Source of the DNA: Nocardiopsis sp. NRRL B-16309
GTDB lineage: Bacteria > Actinomycetota > Actinomycetes > Streptosporangiales > Streptosporangiaceae
Assembly (NCBI RefSeq): GCF_001279585.1
Contig: NZ_LGEC01000076.1
Coordinates: 21,261 to 85,260, forward strand
DNA length: 64,000 nucleotides
Direction of reading: 5' to 3'
The translations under genes and the position numbers were made by a program. The notes below the pieces were generated by a model, which saw only the letters and a program-made list of their open reading frames with translations, was not told where the DNA came from and did no database searches. Of this stretch, positions 1 to 8,584 are shown in pieces; position 1 is the first letter of the stretch; each line of letters starts with the position of its first letter.

Positions 1-32
1 GATCGGCTCCTGGGGGCGGCTCCTGAGGGCGG

Positions 33-854
33 CTACTGGGCCCAGCGCGGCGGGCGCTTCTCGAAGAACGACGCCCGCCCCTCGGCCGCGTCCTCCCCGC
101 CGAAGAACTCCGCCGAGAGTTCACCCATCCGGGCGAACGCCTCCTTGCGCCGGTCCGGTGCGGCCAGCGCCCCGGCGCCCAGCTCGCCCAGCAGTTCCTT
201 GGTCCGGGAGAGCGCGCGCGGCGCCGACCCCCGCAGGCCCTGGAGCACCGCGTCCACGGCGTGCGCCATCTCCCGGTCAGGGACGGCCTGCGTGACGAGC
301 CCCGCCCTGGCCGCCGCGGAGGCGTCGAACAGTTCACCGGTGAGGAAGTACCGGCTCAACTGGCGCGAGTGCATCCGCGCGGACACCGGCACCGAGATGA
401 TCGCCGGGACGACGCCGATGCGCACCTCGGTGAAGGCGAACGTGGCGCTCTTGGGTGCCAGCGCGATGTCGGCGGCGGCCACCAGGCCGATCCCGCCCGC
501 CCGTGCCGCGCCGTTGAGCACCGCGATCACCGGTTTGGGCGCGCCCATGATCTGCTCGAAGATCTCGGGCAGCTCGGGTGCCGGCTCGACGTCCCGGCCC
601 TCCAGGGCGGCGCCGACCTCCTTCAGGTCCGCTCCGGCGCAGAACACCGGACCGGTACCGGTGAGGACGACGCCCCTCACCTCGTCGTCGGCCATCGCCT
701 CGGACAGGGCCGCGGACAGCTCCGAGCGCAGTCGGGCCGACAGGGCGTTGCGGTTGCGCGGGGAGTCGAGCGTGACGGTGGCGATGGCTCGGTCGACGTC
801 GAGACGGACCAGGGTCCGGTCGCCGGAGGGGGTCGGGGACGGGTGCTGCGTCAT
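33..854 (-). CDS. enoyl-CoA hydratase/isomerase family protein
   Basis: A 273-residue crotonase-fold protein that probably hydrates or isomerises acyl-CoA esters in fatty-acid or branched-chain catabolism. The two oxyanion-hole segments are visible: FCAGADLKE and, about 45 residues later, NGAARAGGIGLVAAAD. Length is typical for the family. The ATG at 854 is chosen because AGAAAGG precedes it and the conserved domain begins just after it; the open frame continues upstream as Arg-rich sequence with no homology I recognise. Substrate cannot be read from the sequence. It is transcribed away from the DUF5998-like gene with about 400 bases between them, so it may have its own promoter. Confidence 0.85.
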   Translation of the reverse strand: MTQHPSPTPSGDRTLVRLDVDRAIATVTLDSPRNRNALSARLRSELSAALSEAMADDEVRGVVLTGTGPVFCAGADLKEVGAALEGRDVEPAPELPEIFEQIMGAPKPVIAVLNGAARAGGIGLVAAADIALAPKSATFAFTEVRIGVVPAIISVPVSARMHSRQLSRYFLTGELFDASAAARAGLVTQAVPDREMAHAVDAVLQGLRGSAPRALSRTKELLGELGAGALAAPDRRKEAFARMGELSAEFFGGEDAAEGRASFFEKRPPRWAQ

Positions 855-1257
855 CGCAGGCTGCCTTTCTTGTGACGCGCTCGCGGGCTCGCGGGGGACC
901 TGTGAGCGCGCGCGACGGGGTTCGCCGTCGTCGGCCCGCCCCGCCGACGAGCTCGTCGGCCGGCGGCGCCTCCCGCGGAACCCGTGCGCCCTCCGCAGAC
1001 CCTCCGCGACCCGAGGGGCACGCGACGTGCCCGGCTTGTGGCCGGGTCCGCCTCGTTCGTGGCGGTGTACACAAAACCGCTTCAACCTTAGACGGACGGA
1101 GCGTCACGGCACCACGGGTGTACGGAGCCGGTTCGTTAAGACCGCGTGACGGTCGGACGACCCTGTGTAACACGAGCGGACACGAGGGGCCGAACCCCCG
1201 GGGCACGGGGGCGGCCGGGGCCGGGGAGGGCTCCTCCGGCCCCGGTGTCGGCCGGGT
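855..1257. other. gene-free spacer with one terminator
   Basis: This 403-base stretch separates two genes on the minus strand. It should contain the promoter of the enoyl-CoA hydratase gene, with a locally AT-richer patch around 1065-1145, but I find no clear -35/-10 pair. The only structure I can support is the hairpin at 1215-1245. Open frames here are Arg/Pro/Gly-rich and look non-coding. Confidence 0.4.
1215..1245 (-). terminator. terminator hairpin after the DUF5998-like gene
   Basis: CCGGGGCCGG with a one-base bulge pairs with CGGCCCCGG around a short loop. It lies 13 bases past the stop codon of the minus-strand gene ending at 1258. No U tract, as usual in this genome. Confidence 0.55.
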
Positions 1258-1854
1258 TCAGCGCCGGGTGGTCGCCGTGGACAACGAGTCGGCGAAGGCC
1301 AGCATCGCCGCCACGGCGTCGGCACCGTCGGCGGCCTCGCTCACGCGCAGGGTGAGCGGCTCGGCGGTGATGGATCCGGTGTAGCCGTGGTCGAGCTCGC
1401 AGGTCTCGTCCGCGCAGGCGGCCGGTTCGAGGTCGATGTTGGCGACCGCGCCCCAGTTGACCGACAGGTTGACGCTCAGCACCAGTTCGCTGGGCAGGCT
1501 CCCCGGCGTGTACTGGGCCGGGTTCGGCACGACCCTGGTCAGGGCCACGGACTGGATGTTGCCCAGCTGGATGCAGTCGGTGGTCGTGGAGGCGTGCGAG
1601 GCGCCGCCCGGTTCGGTGGGCGGATGCTCGTCGGTGTGGCACACCACCAGGCGCGTCGCGGTCAACACCATCACCGTGATGTGCCGGCGCATCTCCATGG
1701 CCGGGTCGAAGGTCGCCTCGTGGTGGACGATGAACGCCTCGGCGCTCTCGTCGCCCAGAGCCGTGGCGACGGCGTCGATCACCAGCGCGGGGTAGTAGCC
1801 GCTCCGTTCGATCTCCAGCCGCCAGTCGGTGGACACGGCGCGTGTTTTCCTCAT
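1258..1854 (-). CDS. DUF5998-like conserved actinobacterial protein
   Basis: A 198-residue soluble protein without signal peptide or membrane helix. Its sequence (start MRKTRAVSTDWRLEIERSGY, central RRHITVMVLTATRLVVCHTD) matches what I remember of DUF5998, a conserved actinobacterial family without assigned function. The start at 1854 has a purine-rich stretch (GGAAGGAGG) about 13 bases upstream, with AGGATAGGGG closer. The longer open frame upstream overlaps the coding region of the next gene and is rejected. Followed by a hairpin. No function is proposed. Confidence 0.7.
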   Translation of the reverse strand: MRKTRAVSTDWRLEIERSGYYPALVIDAVATALGDESAEAFIVHHEATFDPAMEMRRHITVMVLTATRLVVCHTDEHPPTEPGGASHASTTTDCIQLGNIQSVALTRVVPNPAQYTPGSLPSELVLSVNLSVNWGAVANIDLEPAACADETCELDHGYTGSITAEPLTLRVSEAADGADAVAAMLAFADSLSTATTRR

Positions 1855-1922
1855 ACCCCTATCCTGCCTCCTTCCCGCGACACTTCGCGACCGGGATGTG
1901 AAACGGGTCGACCAGTTCCTGA

Positions 1923-4643
1923 TCAGAACGTCACCCCGCGCAGTCGTCGCGGCCCGGCGTCGGGGCGGACCTCGGGCGCCTCGCGCAGCCACATGCGCGC
2001 CCCCAACACGTGCGCGCCCGTGGCGTTGACCAGAACCGGGTCCAGGTCCACGTAGCCGATCTCGGGGAAGGCCTCCACCAGGCGCGAGACCCGGATGAGC
2101 AGTTCCTCCAGCGCCTCGACGTTGGGCTGCTCGGCCAGGGAGGTGGCACCGGCGGGCAGCCCGAACAGCAGCGGCGCGGCCCGTACCGCGTGGATCAGGT
2201 CCGCGGCGTCCATGTCCGTCAGCGGAGCCAGGCGGAAGGCCCGGTCGTCCAGCAGTTCGGCGGTCACGTCGGCCAGGCCGAAGGAGACCACCGAGCCGAA
2301 CGACTGGTTGTCGCCCGCGCGCACGACCGTGGGCACCCCGGGCGCGGCCATGCGCTGCACGACCAGCTCCGCCTCGGCTCCGAACCTGTCGTGCAGGGAC
2401 AGGTAGGCACTGCGCACGTCCTCGGGGGTGCGCAGGTCGGCCCGCACGAACGTGCCGCCGGCCCGCACACGCAGGTCGGGGGCGTCGGCCTTGACGACCA
2501 CGGGGTAGCCCAGCTCCCCGGCCGCGACCACGGCCTCGTCGGCCGAGGAGACCGGCAGGTCGGGGTAGGCGGCGATGCCGTAGCTGGCCAGCAGGTCCCG
2601 GGCGTCCTCGCTGGAGACCGCGGTCTCCTCGTCGTAGCGGCGCTCCCCGCCGAACCACGCGATGTCCTGTCCCGAACCCTGCGACTTGGCCAGCGCGCGG
2701 GAGATGCTGGACCGGGCACGCGCCCGGTCGATGTCGGGCAGCTCGGGGTGCCGGCCCGGCTTGCGGTTGCGCCACTGGGCGTACCGGGTGGCGTGGGCGA
2801 GCGCGCGCACGGCGTCCTCGGGCGCGGGGTAGGAGGGCACCGATCCGCGCAGCGTCTCACCGTTGGACCCGACCTGGCGCAGCACCTCGGGCAGTCCCTG
2901 GCGGGCCAGGTAGGTGGTGACGATGGGCTTGTCGGAGTCCTTGGCCCGGGCGCGCAGCACGCGGGCGACGTCGTCGCCGATCGGCTGGAGGGCCGGGACG
3001 AAGACCACCACCACCGAGTGCACGTCCTCGGCGGCCAGCATCGCCTCCAGCGCCCGGTCGAAGTCCTCGGCCGTGGCCTGGGGACCGAGGTTGACCGGCT
3101 CGTGCGGCTTGAGGCCCTGGCGGACGGCGGCGTCCTTGACCAGCAGCTCCAGGGAGTCGGAGTTGCCGATGACGCCCACCCGCGGGCCGTCGGGCAGCGG
3201 CTGGTAGGCGAACACCTGCGCGGCGTCGAACATCTGCGTGATGTCGTCCACCCGCACCACGCCCGCCTGCTGGAAGAGGGAGGTGACGGCGTAGTCGGGC
3301 AGCGCCAGCCCGCCCGCGGCGTGCCCGGTCGGGGTGGCCTGCGCCGACCCGCCGCTGCGCACCGCCACGACCGGCTTCTGCTTGGCCAGGCGCCGGGCCA
3401 GGCGGGTGAACTTGCGGGGGTTGCCCAGGGACTCCAGGTACTGCAGGACCACCTCGGTGGCCGGGTCCTCCTGCCAGTACTGGACGAGGTCGTTGCCGGA
3501 CACGTCGGCGCGGTTGCCCGCGGAGACGAACGTGGACAGGCCCATGCCGCGCTCGGCGACGCGCTGGAGGATGGCCCGGCCCAGGGCGCCCGACTGGGAG
3601 AAGAAGCCGATGGGGCCGCGCGGGGGCAGGTCGGGCGACAGGGTCGCGTTCAGCGCCACCGCGGGGTCGCTGTTGGCGATCCCCAGGCAGTTGGGGCCGA
3701 CCACGCGCATGCCGGCGGCGCGCGCGGTGCGCACCAGATCGTCCTGGCGGGCGCGGCCCTCGGGCCCGATCTCGCCGAACCCGGAGCTGACCACGACCAG
3801 GCCGTGCACGCCCTTCTCCGCGCACTGGTCCACGACCTCGGCGACCGCTTCGGCGCGCACGGCCACGACGGCCAGGTCGACCTCGTCGGGGATGTCCAGC
3901 ACCGAGGGGTAGGCGCGCACGCCGACGACCGCCCTGGCCTCGGGGTGCACCGGGTAGACCGGTCCCTGGAACTCCCCCGTGAGCAGGTTGCGCAGGGCGG
4001 TCTGGCCGATGGTGTGCGCCGTGCGGCTCGCACCGATGACCGCGACCGACCGCGGGAAGAGCAGGCGCGCGATGGAGCGCGACTCCGCGCGCTGTTCGCG
4101 GGCGCGCATGACCTCGGTGGAGTCGTCGGTGGGCTGGATGTCCAGCGTGAGCCGGATGACGCCCTCGTCGAAGGTCTGCTGCGCGGTGTACCCGGCCTCG
4201 CGGAAGACGTTGATCATCCGCCGGTTCTCGGGCAGCACGTCGGCGATGAACCGCCGAATGCCGCGTTCGCGCGCGGCCGCGCCGATGTGCTCCAGGAGCA
4301 CCGAGGCGAGCCCGCGGCCCTGGTGCCCGTCCTCGACGACGAAGGCGACCTCGGCCTCCTCCGGCGCGACCTTGTCGTAGCGGACCACGGCCACGAGCGA
4401 GTCGGAGATGGTGGCCACCAGCGCGACGCGGTCCTCGTAGTCGACCGAGGTGAACCGGGTGACGTCGCGGTCGGAGAGTTTGGGGTAGGGCGCGAAGAAC
4501 CTGTAGTAGATCGTCTCCGGTGAGAGCCGTGAGTGGAACTCGCGGAGCAGGTCGGCGTCGTCGGGAGTGATGGGGCGCAGGTGCGCGGTGCCTCCGTCGG
4601 TCAGGACGACGTCGGCTTCCCAGTGGTTCGGGTAGGACTGCAC
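1923..4643 (-). CDS. Pat-type protein acetyltransferase: GNAT domain fused to NDP-forming acyl-CoA synthetase
   Basis: A protein of about 906 residues. An N-terminal GNAT domain (residues about 10-170, with the acetyl-CoA loop GHQGRGLASVLLEH) is followed by a CoA-binding Rossmann domain (SVAVIGASR), succinyl-CoA-ligase-like domains and a C-terminal ATP-grasp domain (VVVKADAPDLRVRAGG). This order matches SlPatA-type lysine acetyltransferases of streptomycetes, which acetylate acyl-CoA synthetases; in such enzymes the synthetase part is often regulatory. That role is family inference. The GTG at 4643 is preferred because homologues begin close to the YPNHWEADV segment; an ATG at 4751 adds 36 poorly conserved residues. 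Divergent from the PfkB gene. Confidence 0.8.
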   Translation of the reverse strand: MQSYPNHWEADVVLTDGGTAHLRPITPDDADLLREFHSRLSPETIYYRFFAPYPKLSDRDVTRFTSVDYEDRVALVATISDSLVAVVRYDKVAPEEAEVAFVVEDGHQGRGLASVLLEHIGAAARERGIRRFIADVLPENRRMINVFREAGYTAQQTFDEGVIRLTLDIQPTDDSTEVMRAREQRAESRSIARLLFPRSVAVIGASRTAHTIGQTALRNLLTGEFQGPVYPVHPEARAVVGVRAYPSVLDIPDEVDLAVVAVRAEAVAEVVDQCAEKGVHGLVVVSSGFGEIGPEGRARQDDLVRTARAAGMRVVGPNCLGIANSDPAVALNATLSPDLPPRGPIGFFSQSGALGRAILQRVAERGMGLSTFVSAGNRADVSGNDLVQYWQEDPATEVVLQYLESLGNPRKFTRLARRLAKQKPVVAVRSGGSAQATPTGHAAGGLALPDYAVTSLFQQAGVVRVDDITQMFDAAQVFAYQPLPDGPRVGVIGNSDSLELLVKDAAVRQGLKPHEPVNLGPQATAEDFDRALEAMLAAEDVHSVVVVFVPALQPIGDDVARVLRARAKDSDKPIVTTYLARQGLPEVLRQVGSNGETLRGSVPSYPAPEDAVRALAHATRYAQWRNRKPGRHPELPDIDRARARSSISRALAKSQGSGQDIAWFGGERRYDEETAVSSEDARDLLASYGIAAYPDLPVSSADEAVVAAGELGYPVVVKADAPDLRVRAGGTFVRADLRTPEDVRSAYLSLHDRFGAEAELVVQRMAAPGVPTVVRAGDNQSFGSVVSFGLADVTAELLDDRAFRLAPLTDMDAADLIHAVRAAPLLFGLPAGATSLAEQPNVEALEELLIRVSRLVEAFPEIGYVDLDPVLVNATGAHVLGARMWLREAPEVRPDAGPRRLRGVTF

Positions 4644-4842
4644 GACTGCGAGACTAGACGACGATGGGCCCTCGAAGGGGAACCCCGGCTCCGCGGGGCG
4701 GGTACGCGCGAACCGATCGCGTCCCGCCGGAACGGCGTCCCACGTGTCCATGGCGCTGTCAGTTCGTTACACGCCGCTGACGCTTCACCTGTTAACGTCG
4801 TGCTGGCATGCAAGATCTCAACCCTCGGCGGTGGTTGGCGAA

Positions 4843-5787
4843 ATGACTCGAGTGGTCGTCATCGGTGATCTGATGACCGATGCCGTCGCACGCGCGTTCC
4901 ACCCTCTGGCCCGCGGCAGCGACACCCCCGCGTCGGTGACGATGTACGGCGGCGGGTCCGGCGCGAACATCGCGTCCTGGTTGGCGGTGGAGGGCATCGA
5001 GACCACGTTCGTGGGCCGCCGCGGCTCCGACATCACCGGGCGCACGCGCGAGATGGAACTCATGGGCTACGGCCTGGACTCGCGCATGGTGATGGATCCG
5101 GAGCGCCCCACGGGGACGTGCGTGGTGATGATCACCCACCGGGGCGACCGCACCATGCTGAGCGACCCCGGCGCGAACTCGCGCCTGCAGCCCGAGGACC
5201 TGCCGCGCGACGTGTTCGGTCCCGACGGGCACCTGCACGTGTCCGGCTACACGCTGATCAACGCCGACTCCCGGCGCGCCGCGCGGGTGGCGCTGCGGAT
5301 GGCCCGCGAGAGCGGCATGTCCATCTCGGTGGACGGCGGCTCGCACGCCCCGCTGGAGCGCGCGGGCGCGGAGAACTTCCTGGACTGGACGCAGGGCGCC
5401 CGCCTGCTGTTCGCCAACGTCGACCAGGCCCGCGTGCTGACCGGCCGGGACGAGCCCGAGGCCGCCGCCAAGGTGCTCACCGCCTGGTTCCCCAACGTCG
5501 TGATCAAGCTCGGCGACCAGGGCGGGCTGTGGGCGTCCAAGACGCGTGAGGACTGCGTGACCGCTCCCGCCGAGCCGGTGGAGCCGCGTCCGGGGTCCGT
5601 GGGCGCCGGCGACGCGTTCATCGCGGGCTTCCTGCCCGCGTGGCTGGCCGGGCGCCATCCCAAAGAGGCGCTGGGCCGCGGACACCACCTCGCCGCCCGC
5701 GCCCTGCACCAGCCCGGCGCCCGCCCGGACCTGGGCGAGGGCCAGCCGGTGCGTCGCGGAGCCCCCAGAGGCCAGCGCATCCGCTAA
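4843..5787 (+). CDS. PfkB-family carbohydrate kinase
   Basis: A 314-residue ribokinase-fold kinase. The N-terminal glycine pair region (MYGGGSGANIASWLA) and the C-terminal anion-hole motif GAGDAFIAGF with the catalytic Asp are both present. It would phosphorylate a sugar or nucleoside with ATP; substrate unknown. The ATG at 4843 begins the conserved TRVVVIGDLMTD strand; upstream in-frame residues overlap the promoter region shared with the divergent Pat gene. The last 25 or so residues (PVRRGAPRGQRIR) are Arg-rich and less family-like, but I see no need for a frameshift. A strong hairpin follows. Confidence 0.85.
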   Translation: MTRVVVIGDLMTDAVARAFHPLARGSDTPASVTMYGGGSGANIASWLAVEGIETTFVGRRGSDITGRTREMELMGYGLDSRMVMDPERPTGTCVVMITHRGDRTMLSDPGANSRLQPEDLPRDVFGPDGHLHVSGYTLINADSRRAARVALRMARESGMSISVDGGSHAPLERAGAENFLDWTQGARLLFANVDQARVLTGRDEPEAAAKVLTAWFPNVVIKLGDQGGLWASKTREDCVTAPAEPVEPRPGSVGAGDAFIAGFLPAWLAGRHPKEALGRGHHLAARALHQPGARPDLGEGQPVRRGAPRGQRIR

Positions 5788-5829
5788 CCGCACCTTCGGC
5801 CGTCCCCTCGGCTGGGCGGCACGCACTCG

Positions 5830-5870
5830 ACACGAGACCGGACTCCACGTGGTGGGGTCCGGTTTCGTGT
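5830..5870 (+). terminator. terminator hairpin after the PfkB kinase
   Basis: An 18-bp stem (5830-5847 with 5853-5870) contains only two G-U wobbles and closes on the 5-base loop CGTGG. It lies 43 bases past the stop codon. One of the strongest stem-loops in the window. Confidence 0.8.
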
Positions 5871-6093
5871 GTCGCCCCTGGAGCGCGCACGACACTCACC
5901 AGATCGGTCGGCCTTCATCCCCCAATGGGTGCGGCCCGACCAACCCTCATCCCTCCAGAGTCACCGCGAACGCTGCCCCCGCCACCCCAACTCGAACCTG
6001 TGAATATCCGGCGGCGTCCCGCGACGGTGCGAACCCGCCGATCCGGGGTAACCCCACCATCAGGAACACCCCCGACCCCAGATCGAGAGCCCA

Positions 6094-6417
6094 ATGAGCA
6101 GCGACTACGTGCAAGTATCGACCGCCACCGAGACCCACGACCAAGCCGTCGAACTCGCGAAAGGTGTGGTGGAGGCGAAGCTGGCGGCGGGTGCACAGGT
6201 CATCGGCCCCGTGGGATCAGTGTTCTGGCACCTGGGCGAGTTCGGTGTCGGCGAGGAATTCAAGCTGGTGTTCTACGCCCGCGCCGACCGGTACCCGGAC
6301 ATCGAAACCCACTTGATCGGCCACCACCCGTGGAAGAACCCTGAGGTGGTGGCAACACCGATCGTGCAGGGGTCACAGGACTACCTGCGGTGGGTCGGGT
6401 CCACCACCGCGCCCTGA
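6094..6417 (+). CDS. cutA: CutA1-like divalent-cation tolerance protein
   Basis: A 107-residue protein with the CutA1 ferredoxin-like fold signature: N-terminal strand VQVSTATETHDQAVELA, central GSVFWHLGEFGVGEEFKLVF, then HPWKNPEVVATPI and the terminal YLRWVGSTT. CutA1 proteins are trimeric; they were linked to copper tolerance in E. coli, but their biochemical role is still unclear. About 300 gene-free bases precede it. Directly downstream, on the other strand, lie remnants of an HD-domain gene, so this gene sits at the edge of a decayed accessory patch. Confidence 0.85.
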   Translation: MSSDYVQVSTATETHDQAVELAKGVVEAKLAAGAQVIGPVGSVFWHLGEFGVGEEFKLVFYARADRYPDIETHLIGHHPWKNPEVVATPIVQGSQDYLRWVGSTTAP

Positions 6418-6990
6418 CTTGCACGGGCAAGCTCCAGGACGTCCGCGACCTCACACCCGACGCCGGACTACCTCTCCCCATCGCGCCCCGCAGCCAGTCC
6501 ATTGGTTCCCCGGCCAGCACCGCATCCGCCAATGCCTGACCACTCTTCGTTTTAAGCCGTGCCCGCGGGTTGTCGATCCACCGCTGTGTCGACCCGTGCC
6601 CCTGTGCCTTGTACTCGACGCCCTGGAGAAGGCACTCCAGCTTGTCTGCATCCTTCGCGCATATCGCTTCAGGGGTCCGCGTGCTTCGTACTCCGCGACC
6701 GCGCCACGCACCATCTCCGCCAGCGCGGCAGGCATCCCCTCGGTTTGGTCCTCGGCGATAGCACACGGGTCCGCTGAACCGTCGATGTACTTCTTTCCGA
6801 GGTGGTTGACATCGCCGCTGCGGGTCTCCCCGGTGTCGTGCCATGTCGCGATCAGCGCGGTCCGAGCCGGATCGGCGCCCTCCATCGACGCGCTGACGGA
6901 CGCGATCAGCGAGGTGCGCCAGGAGTGTTCGGCAACCTGCACCGCCAAACCCGATCCCGTGCGGCCCGGACGACTACTGCTCCCCAGGTA
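6418..6990 (-). pseudogene. broken HD-domain hydrolase gene (YfbR-like)
   Basis: Two minus-strand frames together encode most of an HD-domain nucleotidase-like protein. The first frame carries VAEHSWRT, then the metal-binding ATWHDTGETRSGDVNHLGKKY, and runs to EYEARG near 6680. The second continues with TPEAICAKDADKLECLLQG and RWIDNPRARLKTKSGQA to MDWLRGAM. One missing base in the GCGGACC stretch near 6674-6680 explains the break. The N-terminal helices are missing and replaced by SSSRPGRTGSGL after an in-frame stop, and no natural C-terminal stop is found before the frame runs into cutA. A decayed gene rather than a sequencing error alone. Confidence 0.75.
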
Positions 6991-7036
6991 CTCCTAGGTC
7001 CGGGTGTAGGCCCCGAACGTGACAGGACAAACGCAG

Positions 7037-7813
7037 ATGACGGCCTTAGAGGAACTCATCACCCCACACACCGGACCAGTTCGCGCCATGAAGCCGGTGA
7101 CGGACGGGTTCGGGGTGGCGACCACCGCTGTGGTCGAAGCCGAGCTGGGTCAGTTCTTCATCAAGGCCACTCCGAACGAGGCAGGCGGCAACCTGGACGC
7201 CGCGCACCGAGAGGCCGCCATCGGGCCGCACCTGGGGGATGCCGCCCCCCGGTTTCGGTTCCAGGTCGAAGACAAGGCGTGGTTCGTGATCGGGACGGAC
7301 GCTCTGGACGCCCGCGCCACGGACTTCACCCCCGGCTCCGGGGACCTTCCCTCTGTTGTGGAGGCGGTCAACCGCATCACTGATCTCGGGCTACCCAAGG
7401 TCGCCGAAGAGTGGGAGGACACCAGGTGGGATCGGTTCGCCACTGACGAGGAGAAGCCACACCTGCGGGGCGACGCGTTCACTCACGCCGACCTCCATGG
7501 CCACAACGTCCTTGTCGACCTCACCGGCCGGAGCTGGGTGGTGGATTGGGAGTGGCCCACCCGCGCCTCTGCGGCGGTCATGCCGAGCAGCCTGGCTATT
7601 CAGCTGGTGTCGGCCGGGCACACCCCGGAGTCAGCCGAGTCATGGGTGTCCCAGACAAACCTGTGGGAGGTCGCCACAGAGGAGGAGCTGAGGGTGTTCG
7701 CTGTGGTGGATGTCCGGATGCACCAGTGGTTCGCCAAGCTCCGGCCTGAGGAGAAGTGGTTGGGGGCCATGTTGGACGCCGCGAGAGCGTGGCACGGGCA
7801 CCTCAAGGAGTGA
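7037..7813 (+). CDS. aminoglycoside-phosphotransferase-fold kinase
   Basis: A 258-residue APH/choline-kinase-fold protein. The catalytic loop FTHADLHGHNVLVD (catalytic Asp, Mg-binding Asn) and the DFG-like VVDWEWPTRASA are clear. The N-terminal lobe is short (GQFFIKATP supplies the ATP-binding Lys). Such proteins phosphorylate small hydroxylated molecules; resistance should not be assumed. The ATG at 7037 is preferred, with AGGA 9 bases upstream; a GTG at 7019 is possible. Its neighbours are a pseudogene and a DUF397/XRE remnant, which marks accessory DNA. Confidence 0.75.
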   Translation: MTALEELITPHTGPVRAMKPVTDGFGVATTAVVEAELGQFFIKATPNEAGGNLDAAHREAAIGPHLGDAAPRFRFQVEDKAWFVIGTDALDARATDFTPGSGDLPSVVEAVNRITDLGLPKVAEEWEDTRWDRFATDEEKPHLRGDAFTHADLHGHNVLVDLTGRSWVVDWEWPTRASAAVMPSSLAIQLVSAGHTPESAESWVSQTNLWEVATEEELRVFAVVDVRMHQWFAKLRPEEKWLGAMLDAARAWHGHLKE

Positions 7814-7924
7814 GTGGTGCCCTGTGCTGGGTCTGGACGGCGGGCTCGTTGGGGTACGTCTCGGCCCACCGACACGGTCTTTGGTCCCCTGAGTGGTGTC
7901 GCCCTTCCGGGGTAGCCTGGGCCC

Positions 7925-7981
7925 GCACGACACAGAGTCGACCCCTGCCACGTCGCCTGGCAGGGGCCGACTCGTTCGTGC
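7925..7981. terminator. bidirectional terminator, two-part stem
   Basis: An inner 15-bp stem with one mismatch (GAGTCGACCCCTGCCA region against TGGCAGGGGCCGACTC) is flanked by outer arms GCACGA and TCGTGC. It lies between the convergent APH-like gene (ends 7813) and the DUF397 gene (ends 7987), so it can serve both strands. Confidence 0.7.
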
Positions 7982-7986
7982 TGCGG

Positions 7987-8163
7987 TTACTCCGTGGAGA
8001 GCATGCCCAGGAGGGCAGTCCACTCGCCGCCGGGGAACGTCAGGTACCCCAGCTCCCGGTTCTGGGTGTCACGAACCGCAGTGGCCGCGCCCTCGGCCAC
8101 CTCGACACAGTCGCCGCCGTTGCCACCGCTGTAGCTGGACTTGTGCCAGCTCAATTCAGTCAT
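7987..8163 (-). CDS. DUF397 domain protein
   Basis: A 58-residue protein, read directly from the minus strand: it begins MTELSWHKSSYSGGNGGDC, continues VEVAEGAATAVRDTQNREL and ends LGMLSTE. The W-x-KSSYS-x-GNG-x-C-VEVA pattern is diagnostic of DUF397, small actinomycete proteins usually encoded just after an XRE regulator with which they work, probably as antagonist or co-regulator. Its ATG overlaps by 4 bases (ATGA) the former stop codon of that XRE gene, which is now internally deleted, so this DUF397 gene has lost its full-length partner here. Confidence 0.85.
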   Translation of the reverse strand: MTELSWHKSSYSGGNGGDCVEVAEGAATAVRDTQNRELGYLTFPGGEWTALLGMLSTE

Positions 8164-8359
8164 TTCGCCAGGTCCTTCCCGATTTCACGGATGCGGTCGA
8201 TGGACCCGCTACGCGAACGGCCCTTTCGATGTGGCCGACCATGCCACCACTGACTCGGATGAGTTTCCCCAGCTCGGGTTGAGATAACCCCAGTTCAGAG
8301 CGGTTTCGTCGCACCTCGTAACCGAAGGGAACCCATTGCTTATACACCTTCTGTGCCAT
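8156..8359 (-). pseudogene. XRE-family regulator reduced to its HTH plus a shifted tail
   Basis: The 67-residue product begins like full XRE partners of DUF397 (MAQKVYKQWVPFGYEVRR, then the helix-turn-helix ELGLSQPELGKLIRVSGGMV), but family members run to about 280 residues. After HIERAVR the reading frame enters AGPSTASVKSGRTWRND and stops. Another frame of the same DNA encodes SGSIDRIREIGKDLAK followed by TGA, which is the usual C-terminus of this family, and that TGA overlaps the DUF397 start. The middle of about 200 codons is therefore deleted with an out-of-frame junction. The isolated HTH could still bind DNA. Confidence 0.75.
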
Positions 8360-8584
8360 ACGACAAGTCAACTACAAGATCACAACAGGCGCTACCCGAT
8401 TCTCCTTAAACCGACAGTTCATTTGTAGCTATAGGGATTCAGTTGCTGGTTCTGGATAGTAGTGATCCCTGGGCCTGCCCTGCCACTCAGGTCGCGGGAC
8501 CCGAACACAAAAGACGCCCCGGTGCCGGTTGACGGCGGCTCCGAGGCGTAAGGCCACACCCCGACGCATCCGAGGTGAGACGTC

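Noticed and set aside
5500..5787. A frameshift in the C-terminus of the PfkB kinase
   Set aside because: The residues after PKEAL look odd, but AARALHQPGARPDLGEGQ in the same frame is family-like, so no shift is needed.
6451..6948. An intact 165-codon HD-domain gene
   Set aside because: Its C-terminal third is Arg/Trp-rich and not family-like, while the true continuation lies in another frame; treated as a pseudogene.
7037..7813. An aminoglycoside-resistance gene
   Set aside because: Only the general kinase fold is visible; nothing in the sequence points to aminoglycosides.
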